From Uloborus plumipes (taxonomy: Eukaryota > Arthropoda > Arachnida > Araneae > Uloboridae), in NCBI GenBank assembly GCA_038373865.1, contig JAXGGA010003446.1, positions 1 through 64,000 on the forward strand: a stretch of 64,000 nt of DNA, in the 5' to 3' direction. Under the pieces are notes generated by a model. That model did not search any database. It was not told the origin of the DNA and saw only the letters and a list, made by a program, of their open reading frames with translations. Below are positions 53,904 to 64,000 of the stretch, in pieces. How positions within the stretch are numbered: position 1 is the first letter of the stretch; each line of letters begins with the position of its first letter. The translations under genes were made by a program, and so were the position numbers.

Positions 53904-56083
53904 GTCTGAAATAGTATTTATTTTAAAATAACTTGTAAAAAAATATTATTTATTACGAGCATTCTTCGCTAATCTTGAAAGCTGTCGTCTTTTCTTCATT
54001 CTTTATCACTTCCAGTTGTTGTTTACTTTTAAATCTTTGATTACATTGCGGTTAAAAAATATAATTACTTCTCCGTAGCATTACCTATAGCAGTTTGAAA
54101 TTTTGAACAAACATATTAGTACTCAAGCAAAAGCATTTTGTAATTGAATTATTTTATTCTAAATAAAAGATACATCTGAATTAGAAAAAGAAATGTTAAC
54201 TGGCATTGAAACATTTCAAAGAAAAAAAATTACAAAGCTGTATTACTGATGCGGTTATCAAAACATCAGTATCTGTTGAAAATACTTTAAAAAGGAAAAT
54301 AAGTACAAAAATGAAATAAAGATAAAAGCCAAGATAAATGCATTAATGATCGTTTTAATATTATGTTAGAAAGAAATATCCTACCCCAACTTCCTTCTCA
54401 ACATTAATAGCAATCGTGAACTCACATGCTCCAATATCTTAAAGTCCACTTCAAAGTGTATCTGCGGAATTAAATCGAATTACATACGAGATTAAAAGAC
54501 CTTTTAAAAATAATCTATTGCTTTTAAAAGCAAATCTTGAAAGCACTTTCCAGATCTAGCTTATGCTCCAAATATCTTCATTGAATTATTTTAATCCTAT
54601 TTCGAAGCTTAAAAGAAAGCTTAAATATTGGGAAACATTTTTCTATTATAATTAGTCACCAATGTTTTAGAAATAAGTTTCACCTATGTTTCTATTTTTG
54701 TTATTAATCTTGAATAGAAGTTATTTGAAAGGAACATTGTAATAGTAAGTTGAAAGTAAAATTCTCAACTACTTTTTTTAAAAATGTGAAAAAATGATAT
54801 ATTAAATATGTTTTATACTTTACGAAAAAAACTAACATACTTGAAAACAAAAACTAATAAAGTTCAGTCAGTTGCAACAGCACTGTTGATTTACCGAAAT
54901 ATCAAACTTTTAAGAAGTTAAAACATCACAAAACTAATTTTGAAAATCAAGAAATAAAACACTGCAAAGTACGTCGTGGTTTTTGAAAACATTACTGGTA
55001 CTCTGTTAGCTATTTATTTTGCTTCTCGATGCTAGAAGAGCTGCCACTGCCGTTAAAACCATCCCAGCTTAACCTGTTTGGTACCAGTTAATAAGTTTTG
55101 ACGAATCAAATTGCCGTTTCATTTCTTTAAAAGTTCTCCTCATTATGATGTAACTTAGCTTTTTTTTTTGACCTAACTCAATCCTAGTGGCTGGTCGTTC
55201 GTTTTAGACTAAAACAATAGGAAATTCTTGATCCCTTTCATTTTCCATCGATCTCAAAGCATCTATGTGAACTACATGACAGAGAGTGTCCATAAAATCC
55301 CCAACGAAGCTTCCGAATATGATCAGAGGAAAATACCCATAAAATATCAGAGAAGTGAACATTTTTAGTTAAATTAAACTCGTAACATTAAATAATTTAT
55401 CCAGAAAGGAAAACTGTTAGAAAATAAGAAAATTGAAAAAAAAAAAAAACTTAAAAATGAATTTTTTGTCTAAAATTTCAGAATGTGTTTTTCTAAGTAC
55501 CGAAAGTGAAAAGCACTGGAAAAAATGCAATGTATATCCACGTTGTTGATTGCGTAAGAACAAAATAATTGGCCAGACATGTTACAAGCAATGTGAAGAT
55601 GCGATAAGTGAATATCACGAAATAAAAGCTTAGATATGATACTTTTCAAAATTATATGATGCTGGATACTTTCAGTTGTGATGAATATAGACAACATAGG
55701 GAAATTTGGGTAAAGTTACGTGAACGTGGTCAAAAAAGTCTGGTCCACAGGCACTCTAAAAATGTGTTTAAAATGAAAACTAGTCTTTAACTAAATTCTT
55801 TAGTCAAAGTAATGACTGTCTAATCGAGATAGAAACACTCCAAGCTGCTAAATATTTGTTTTGTCAGCTACGAGATATTCCTTTAATTCCAAACAGAAGG
55901 CGCTGTATAGAAAAGACTCATCGTGGACTTGGTTGGTTCAAGGTAATTAAACGCATTTGTCCAATTACCTTTTGGGTTTAGTAAAGGTAGTATATAAGTA
56001 AAATTTTAAACTTCTAATTAAAAAAAATAAATGAATTGTGACGTCTTGAATTAAAGCTACGTTTTTCGAAATCATGAATTACG

Positions 56084-56084
<1 letters not shown>
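53904..56084. other. AT-rich stretch without recognised gene
   Basis: Nothing recognised; short frames only. Confidence 0.4.
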
Positions 56085-56140
<56 letters not shown>

Positions 56141-56142
56141 TA
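56085..56142. repeat. (GT)n microsatellite
   Basis: About 50 bp of TG dinucleotides ending in TGTATGTGTGTAGG. Confidence 0.95.
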
Positions 56143-57467
56143 GGCGTGTGTGTAAACGTGGAAGGTGTTGGCTGTTTACGAGTATGTGCGTGTATATGAT
56201 GTCATGTGTGTGTAGGACATTAGCATTGGGCAGCACCACCAGGAGGGCCGGAGGCCGAGGACTGCAGTGAGAGCCTGTGGACTTCCCAAGTGGGGGACCA
56301 TCATCCACCTACCCGGTGGTAGAGTTCGGGTCCGAAAGAAAACTATAGGTCCGTTTGAACTAGCGGTTAGAGATCTCACTGACAGACATAAAAACAGGCT
56401 GTTAGATAGTTCGTAAAATCAAAATTATTAGTATATGTTATAGCAGGCATTGATGTTCTTTATAACTATTAACCACTTAACAAACTAATCTCATCGGGAA
56501 TTTATTGTGATAAATTCTAGGTTTTGAAACAAAATTGTCCCAACTCTCTCTACGCTACAGTTTTTCCTTTGACCGCAAACTGTTCTGGTATTGCAAGTAG
56601 TTAATTACCATAAGCTGTTTTTTTTTAAATATTTTAGATGTTCAACTTGTGTCAAGCTAAATTTTAAGAAAGATTGGTAGATTGAATCCATTCTAGTAAG
56701 TCACAATTTAAAATGAAGCCGAAGTAAATATGGACACATAAGCCAGAATATATGCAAAGTAATAACAAATATTCATTTTGTGACATTGTGATCCTTCATA
56801 ACTTCCCAATATATTGTAAACTTAGAGATTTAACGATAGTTCATTACATGCAAACATTTATTTTAAAAGGTACTCAAATATTTGGTACTTATTTCAGCTT
56901 CAATTATCTCGTTTTCAAGTACTCAAGTAATGAATTTATATTCAGCTCTAGAGAGGTTTCTGTTTACTCGAAGTGGAAAGAAGCATGCCCTTAATGTAAT
57001 CAGAGACCCGGATCTGGAAATAATTATGTCGCCAAAAATTACCCGGCTCCTCATAAGTTTTCAAACCGTTGCGCATATGAGGAGCACGCATACTTTACCT
57101 CCTTGTGCAATGGCATACCATTTACATGTTTAGTGTAATAATACTTTGAGAGAGCATTATGTTTTCAGGAATTTCTAAGCATTTATCCTGCTTTTCCTTA
57201 TATACATATTTTCGCTCAACGCAATAACGGAGGATAGGAAATTTATTTCAAAATTTACAATGTAGGGTTTTTTGTATGTTTGCTCAGAAATTAAAAATCC
57301 AACGAGAAGGTTTTTTTTTTTATATGTGTGTGTGTGTTTCCCCCCTTCTTTTACAAAAGCATTATACCATATTCTAAATCGGAATAGAATCAAAACAGAA
57401 GAAAAAAAAGAAAACTGCCGATTTGTTTTAACTAACATATTCAATTATTAATGAAAATATTATTACT
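56143..57467. other. GC-richer patch then AT-rich sequence, no recognised gene
   Basis: About 56210-56380 is markedly GC-richer (GGAGGGCCGGAGGCCGAGG; CCACCTACCCGGTGG) than anything nearby but has no long sensible frame or splice pattern. The rest is AT-rich without features. Confidence 0.4.
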
Positions 57468-57949
57468 CAGGGGTGTCCACAGGGGGGGGGGGGAATGGCG
57501 CAAGTTGCGCCATCAAAATTTCGGGAGGGGGGATTTTTTAAACTAATTTATTTTTTTCTTATTTATTTAAATTATTTACTGATTTTTTAAATAAAAATTA
57601 TTCATTAATTAATATTTTTAATTTAAATTAGTTCTTTTATTTCCTTATTATTATTATTTATTTATTTTGTGTGTTCGAGTGTGATTGGAATGTCTGGAAA
57701 AGGAAAAAAAGCGATTCTGCTCTACGCATAATTATTACTTTTAGAAAATAGTGATAAATAAAACAATTAATAAATAATATTTAAAAGAATAAATAAATAA
57801 TATTCAAAAAAATAAATAAATATTTAAAAAGTAAACAAATAAAAAATAGAGGTAAAAATAAAAAGCACAAAAGGGTTGTGAATTTTTTTTGGGGGGGGGA
57901 GGGGAATTTGCGCCACTGAGCTTGGGGGGATGCTTGGGGGGCAACCCTG
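57468..57949. mobile_element. hAT-like MITE with G-rich subterminal sequence
   Basis: The left end CAGGGGTGTCC and the complement of the right end (CAGGGTTGCCC) are imperfect inverted repeats. Runs of G (57482-57493, about 57890-57899) and GGCGCAA/TTGCGCC motifs sit just inside both ends. The AT-rich centre is non-coding. No clear 8-bp TSD, so the assignment rests on termini. Confidence 0.5.
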
Positions 57950-60694
57950 CTACTATTGTATCACAGATAAAAATTACATTAAGGAAAAGAGGAAAATTAT
58001 AAGGGAGCGAATTGAGTTTTTTTTTTGAAGAATACGCTTAAGAGGTTACTGAAAGAAATAACTGTATTGCAATTCAACTTTGACTTATTAAGGGCCAATC
58101 ATCTTCAAATGCGTCCATATCTAAGAATTTTTAACTGTCAGAAAGCCGCCAAGAATGGTTTCCACTGCATGTGAATTCGAAAATTTGTCCTAAATCAAAC
58201 TAATCTGTGATGCATTGCATTCAATAAATTTGCTAGTAGTGTTGGGCATAGTATTTCCACATTAATATTGATCGCAATTTATGTAGAACTCAATGCTAAG
58301 TATATTATTAACATTACCAGTAATGTTACATTACCAGATTATGCCAGTAAATTATTAACATTACAATTACTCAATATCTGGTCTTCTTTCCAAGAAACAT
58401 ATAGGAAAAAATTGGGAATATATATTTTTAAATTAAGCAGCTTTCAGGTAAAAAACTCAAAAGTTATGTTTCCAAGTATATTTTAAGAAAAACATAAATT
58501 TTACTGGTATTTATTTTTTGTGAATTTCCGTATTAGTATTTATGCATTTGTCAGTTTTTTTTTTTAATTCTGTTCAAATTGACGTACGTTTAAATTGAAA
58601 CTTCAGACATAAATTTTAGTTTTGGAAAACTGTTTAATGATACGCCCTCCTTTCTTTAGATAATGATTTCACAGAATAATAGCTGAGAAACGGTACAAAG
58701 AAACGTAAAACTCCAAAAATAAGCGCTGTTTCATTGTCAGATTGAAAAGAATTGGATAAATAAGCATTTTACTAAAGAAATCGTACGATTTTCTTTTATC
58801 TGTGTGGCATGTCGAAAGCAGAAAATACATTCACTAATAATGGGATTTCTCATTTTTCTAATAGTCTGTAAATTTGATACATTTTGAAAGAGAGATTAGA
58901 TGTGATTCTAAGAGATTCATAGAGTTGAAATAGAATCATTTTAAACAAAGGAAACTGAATAAAGGTATGGATTTATTTATGTTTGAATATCAAAAGCATC
59001 TCGTTATGAAAGAGGCTTAGCGATAGTTTCAAATTTCATAGAATAGAGCTTAGTGATTCAAATTTCCATTTATGTTCACAATGTATTAAAATTCCGTAAA
59101 GATTCTGAGAACTATATAAACATAGTCCTTTTTATTTTATACTATTTAAAAGTACTGATCGTGGTGGTATTGTTCTGTTTAATGACTACTCAATCAATGA
59201 TGTTACATAATTCTATATGCAGTTATTTTTCACAGGTAATATTAAAAAATAAAATTAAAGACAATACGAAAAAAAGTGGAATGGTGTTTTGTGATACTTT
59301 AATGATTTTTGTTGTTTTTTAAAACACTTTAAATAAGTACCAAAGTCACTTTTCTGCATAAGCTGGGACTTATGGTTTCATCTATCTCCAAGTAAAAAAA
59401 TATTTATGTATATATATTTGTTTGTTTGTATGTTTGTTCCGAATACAAATCCAGTTTTCGTCTGATTTTCATACAAGTTGGTACAGAGGCTCCTTGATGA
59501 CTAGAATTCATAGGCGGGGTTTTAAAAAATAGCTCAAAATTCGAATTGTTTGTCTCAAAATGGCCTTTTTCTTTCAAATGTGAATATATAGAGTGAGAGA
59601 GATAAGCTTTTAAGCATACAAAGTGATAAAATTTAACACATTTAAATATGAGTATTTTTCAACAAAGATAACGATTAACAATCAATTATCAATTTAAGGC
59701 TCACTTATTTCATTTTAGCATGAAATAAGTTAAAAACAATTAGAATAAAAATAGATAATAAAAATATAAATAAACTATTAGAAACAATTATAATTAGCTA
59801 TGTTTTATTATTAAGCACCCTGGCAACGCCGAGTAATAAGCTAGTATAATATGAATGTAAAGTATAGCGAGGATGCCTGTTTGGAGAGGTCGATACTGCA
59901 AACTGAGGCATTAAGAATTTTTTATTTGTGAAGGTTTCTCTGATACTAGTTGAGGGGGGGGAGGCTCTCGTTAAGTAGAACACTCTGTACCATTTGAGTG
60001 GAGTACCACTGTCCTTAGGCGAGATGGACACACCTGTGTGTAGATTGTTTCTGCTTCCGATCATAATTTTACTCAAATGAAAAATGCACTGCAAAATGTT
60101 ACTTTGTTCACCTTCATGAACAACCTAACTGAACCAGATATTTGCAAACGAAACCATTAAAAATGCCCCTACTGGTCAGGGGTTGATCACAACAGTCAAT
60201 ATATGGATATAGACTACTGTACTAGAATGTGAAACATTTTTCAAATCTTGGGCTTTTGCTGGTTTCTCATAACCGGCCACACACCTCTGCCTAAATGAAT
60301 ATAGCTTACATGTCGTAAAATTAAATGGTCTAGGAATTTAAGATAACTTACAGTTCGATCTGTTTATTATCTTTTTATTTTATCTATTTAAATAATCATA
60401 AATGAAAATGATTATGCACATTATTATATCTAGAAAAAAAAATCCTAAATCATGAAATGTAACAAACGAAAATAAAAAAAAACCTTTACCACGAGTAAAT
60501 CATCATTGAAATAATCATTTCCAGACATTGTGCTTAGTGTTCCGCACTCAACGTGACGAATAAGAAGAGAAATGGGGCGAAAAACTCAAATACTAAGCAA
60601 AAAATTCCCAGTGGTATCATAATAGAAATTAAGGTTAATCATCTTTGTTGAAACTTTAAAACTAGACATAAAATAATTTTACGGTGATATACAT
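57950..60694. other. AT-rich stretch with a possible Helitron 3' end
   Basis: No gene recognised. GGCAACGCCGAGTAATAAGC then CTAG-T (59822-59845) resembles the 3' end of a Helitron. The upstream sequence from about 59400 (GTTTGTTTGTATGTTTGTTC) is of the kind found in such elements, but no convincing 5' TC end was located. Confidence 0.4.
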
Positions 60695-60696
60695 TA

Positions 60697-61327
60697 GGGT
60701 GGGGCGAAAAATAAAAAGTTTTTCAGATCAACTTCTAATAGTTGCCAAAAGTTGTCTTTGGTGATAGTTAGCTTTGTGCAAATTTTGAGAAAAATCGGTT
60801 AATATCTTCAGGGGGCGCTGCGATCGCAAAGTTTTACCATAGATTTGTTATGGGTTTTATGGTTAAAATATCAAAAAGAATGCGTTTAGCTAGTCTCTTT
60901 GCGTTTTTTTTACTCAAAATATGCTTTCATGCATTAAAAGCATATGAAATGACTCACAAACATTATTTTATATGATATATTTATGTTTAAAAAAAATCAT
61001 TTTTTCACGTTTTTGTTTCTTTTAAAATGCTTGAAACATAAATATATCATAAAAAATAATTTTTTGTGAGTTATTTCATATGCTTTGAATGCATGAATGT
61101 ATCTTATGAGTAAAAACAATGCAATGAGATTAGCTAACGGCATTGTATTTCATATTTTAACCATAAAATCCCAATAAAAGCTATGATAAAACTTTGCGAT
61201 CGCAGCGCCCCCTGAAGATATTAACCGATTTTTCTCAAATTTTGCACAAAAGCTAACTATCACCAAAGACAACTTTTGGCAACTATTAGAAGTTGATCTG
61301 AAAAACTTTTTATTTTTCGCCCCACTC
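60697..61327. mobile_element. 631-bp palindrome, GGGTGGGGCGAAAAAT ends and TA target
   Basis: Arms of ~290 bp are near-perfect inverted copies (GGGTGGGGCGAAAAATAAAA against its complement ending 61327), with TA outside each (60695-60696, 61328-61329). The subterminal AAATCGGTTAATATCTTC motif also occurs, slightly changed, in the 12379-14821 element. Non-coding. Confidence 0.88.
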
Positions 61328-61329
61328 TA

Positions 61330-64000
61330 ATATACATACCGAAAAGTTTTATATGATGTCATTAACGGAGTTGCGTTTTTCAAAATGTATTAATAATCCT
61401 TATTCGATAAATGTAAGGTAAGTTTTCTTTTGGAAACTGTTTTAGGTTTGTAACCAATTTTACTTTGCCAAATTATTGTTCATTTTTTTTAATCGTCATT
61501 TAATGGTAACTTAATAATCAGTTTTCAATCTTTAAATTCATTAATCCTTTAATTCCTCTCCCAAATGCTTGTCACAAACCTCTTTATTACCCTTTCTGTT
61601 TTCTAATTTGATAATTTTTCTCTCTTTATGATGATTTAGAACATCTTCAACTAATATTAGGAAAAGGGTTTGCTTGCTAATGATTAAACAACCTTTTTCT
61701 CTCAAACTATCTTATGATCAAAATTATGAATAATATTATGTATTAAGATTAATTGCAAAAAAAAAGTTCACAGTAAAAAAAAGAAGCTAAACACTCTGGG
61801 AAAGTAATGAGTAGATGATATGTTTAATTTGTAACAATAAAATTTCTGGAAAAAAACGGGAAGGTTTCCGGCTAACCGTTAGTAACAGTCTTGAAGAAAT
61901 GAAAAAAAATCCCAATAAGAACCAATCCTGTTACTGGAATATATAAGGAACTTTAAAAAAAACTGATAGATTTATGATAACAGTTTGGCACCTTCCTGTT
62001 CTACCAAGAAGACTCTTGATACGCTTCAGAAATTATGGCCAAATGTAATGCACACAGCTATTTGAGCAGCTTCTTTGCTTCCAACTCTTCCAAAGGACAG
62101 CCTCCAGAGACATGTACGGATTCCCTTAATTAAGATAAAGTCAATCTGGGAAATACATAATGAAATCGATGGCAAAACATTTAATAAAGACGTTGTTTAT
62201 ACCTTGCAACGGGTAGCTAAAAATATTTTTCACAACAGTGAGCAGTTCGTATTCATGCAACGTGTATCAATTCAGGAAAAATTTTCACAAATAAGGTTTT
62301 TTTTTTCAGGAAATGTTTTTAAACCAGCGAAATACCGGAAAGGTGCCTAAAAAGGATTTGTAACGTTTCGGATTGTTTTCACATTCTTTTAATCAAAGAT
62401 TGTTCCATACTTGCTGTGGAAAGTGTGCTATAAAGTGTTAAAAAAGATGAAACCATGAATCAGCGGTAAAACCATGTTATTAAATGCATGCCTCAAAGTG
62501 CTAAGTGTGAGGAACTAAGTAAATGTTCTAAAAAGTGTCCTCAGAAGTGTTTTGTAAACTGTTCTAAAACGTGTGCATTAAAGTATCCGTGTTCAAAAAT
62601 GTTTAAATCATATATGGTTATTTGCTAAGTATTAGCTGTTTAAGGAGTATGGGCATGGGTAGTGTCCATGAACTTCCTTTCCTTGTAATAAACGTCACTC
62701 GACCAGGACCAGATTGCAAGTCTCCGCGTGAAGAAAGCACATTTCTGATGTAAGTTAGAAAGAGGGCTGTTATAGTTCTGAACACTTTTCAATCAGTATT
62801 AATGTTTTAATAAAATGTCATAATCTGTTAAAAGTTAAAACGTAGATAGTGACTCATTTCCTGGTGTTATTGGAATGAAAAGTTTTAAGATGTATTGTAT
62901 GGATGAAATATATATAAACGACATCTTGAAATTTAAAATTTAGACAATTGGCACGAAGTAAGTTCATTAACATCCAAAGTACTGTCGTGGGTCAGAAAAA
63001 CATAACATAACACTGTAAGGAAACAGTTTTCAAGCATTACTGTTTTTAAAACTTAATATCTGTAAATTAAAAATTATGAAGTAAAACTACATACAATAAA
63101 CATTCAGTTAAATTTTCATTTTCTAACTTTTGCTACTAATGTTATACATCAAAATATAGCTTCATGCAATACTATTACTTTCCCCTCAAATGAGAATTCT
63201 AAAACATCTGTTAAATTATGTTTCTACACTTAAAAAATCTTTAAAAGTATCAACTTGACACAAAGTATGTCAGGAAAATAGATAGATAAATGAACGAATT
63301 GTTATGCTGATGCTACAAGCAGATAAATAAATATTGTAAGTGTTGTTTTTGAAAAAGAGTCTTATAAAATGCTTGAAAACTGCCCTGAGTTACATGATAA
63401 AAGTAAATGAAATTTACAGCTAGTGCAAGCATAAGTAGGGCTTTCTGCTCTGAAATGAGCTGTTTCAATTATTTCAAGAGCAATTTCATTTGTTTGAGTG
63501 CCTTGGTCATTTCTATGACTTTTATAGGAAACAACAAAAGAGTGCCTCAAAATTTGGGTATTAAATTATTTCACGCATTAACTTGACCCGAGCAAAGCCT
63601 TCACGTTAAATCAAAAACAGTAAAAAGCAGTTGAGACAATAAGGAGCTCTTGGATAAAATCATACCTCTTAGTCAATGAACACGGTAGTATCTTGCTTTA
63701 TATAATATAATTACTTAATCCTTTAGGTCCGAAATTAATTTAGCAATGAATTTTTATATATTTTTTTTGTTTTTTCAGTTGAAAATACAATAAACAACAT
63801 ATATACCGAGTACAAAAATTTTGAAAATCAATAGGGTCTAAGGCTCCCTACGCCTTAGGGTCCATACGAAAACTGTTTCCGAGACTAGGTGCCATCTGTC
63901 CCTCTCTCAGCAAAATACAAGGACTTAAAAGCTTCAGCATGATTCCAGCCATTTAGGATTCATAATACTAGCTTAATAAAAGTGGGACTTTTTAGTCCCT
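61330..64000. other. AT-rich stretch without recognised gene
   Basis: No gene recognised. A degenerate minisatellite-like patch with recurring AAGTGT (62415-62600) encodes a short cysteine-periodic peptide by chance or design. The window ends in AAAAGTGGGACTTTTTAGTCCCT, a small inverted repeat. Confidence 0.4.

Overview
The window is AT-rich eukaryotic DNA with no recognisable host gene. It looks like an intergenic or intronic stretch of an animal genome that has been repeatedly invaded by mobile elements. The evidence is a tRNA-derived SINE, a Ty3/gypsy-class retrotransposon, a Penelope-like reverse transcriptase (RT) fragment, Tc1/mariner-, pogo-, hAT-, Helitron- and Transib-like DNA elements, and many long (TA)n arrays. 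An arthropod is likely; an arachnid is my best guess, from general familiarity with this gag type and repeat style, not from any diagnostic gene.

Layout. 0.9-1.1 kb: full-length tRNA-derived SINE with an 8-bp target-site duplication (TSD). 2.2-2.8 kb: fold-back MITE (miniature inverted-repeat transposable element). 4.1-4.6 kb: TA-flanked MITE. 4.75-9.46 kb: LTR retrotransposon on the minus strand with 5-bp TSDs. Its gypsy-type domains run Gag-protease-integrase-RT-RNase H, so integrase comes BEFORE RT (Ty1/copia-like, Gmr1-like order). Its 5' LTR is truncated and the frame is broken inside integrase. 12.1-18.7 kb: nested long palindromes separated by (TA)n tracts: an outer inverted pair; a 2.4-kb TA-flanked fold-back; an inverted-repeat unit around a Penelope-like RT fragment; and a 1.9-kb mariner-type palindrome with a transposase tail in its loop. 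20.5-24.8 kb: five small non-autonomous DNA elements. 25.9-27.3 kb: non-autonomous Helitron. 32.0-32.5 kb: palindromic MITE.

36-43 kb: a 7-kb element with long inverted arms built from ~375-bp tandem units. It carries a decayed, intron-containing gene of a widespread invertebrate family (FHAFTGCD motif, cysteine-rich CXC-like tail). That gene is interrupted by a Tc1-like fold-back, whose loop is interrupted by a hAT element. 48-50 kb: two near-identical 228-bp MITEs. 51.9-53.9 kb: a 1.95-kb element with 5-bp TSDs and termini starting CACAGTG, resembling Transib ends and V(D)J recombination signals; it contains exon-like islands. 57.5-57.9 kb: hAT-like MITE. 60.7-61.3 kb: a second TA-flanked palindrome related to the one at 12.4 kb. 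The remainder is AT-rich sequence in which I see no gene.

The coding parts form no host pathway. They are self-contained element genes: gag-pol for retrotransposition, an RT fragment, a transposase remnant and a candidate transposase pseudogene. Most elements are non-autonomous and many have long inverted repeats. The most interesting signals are the permuted pol order, the long-arm element with its candidate transposase gene, the Transib-like termini, and palindromes accumulating at (TA)n tracts.
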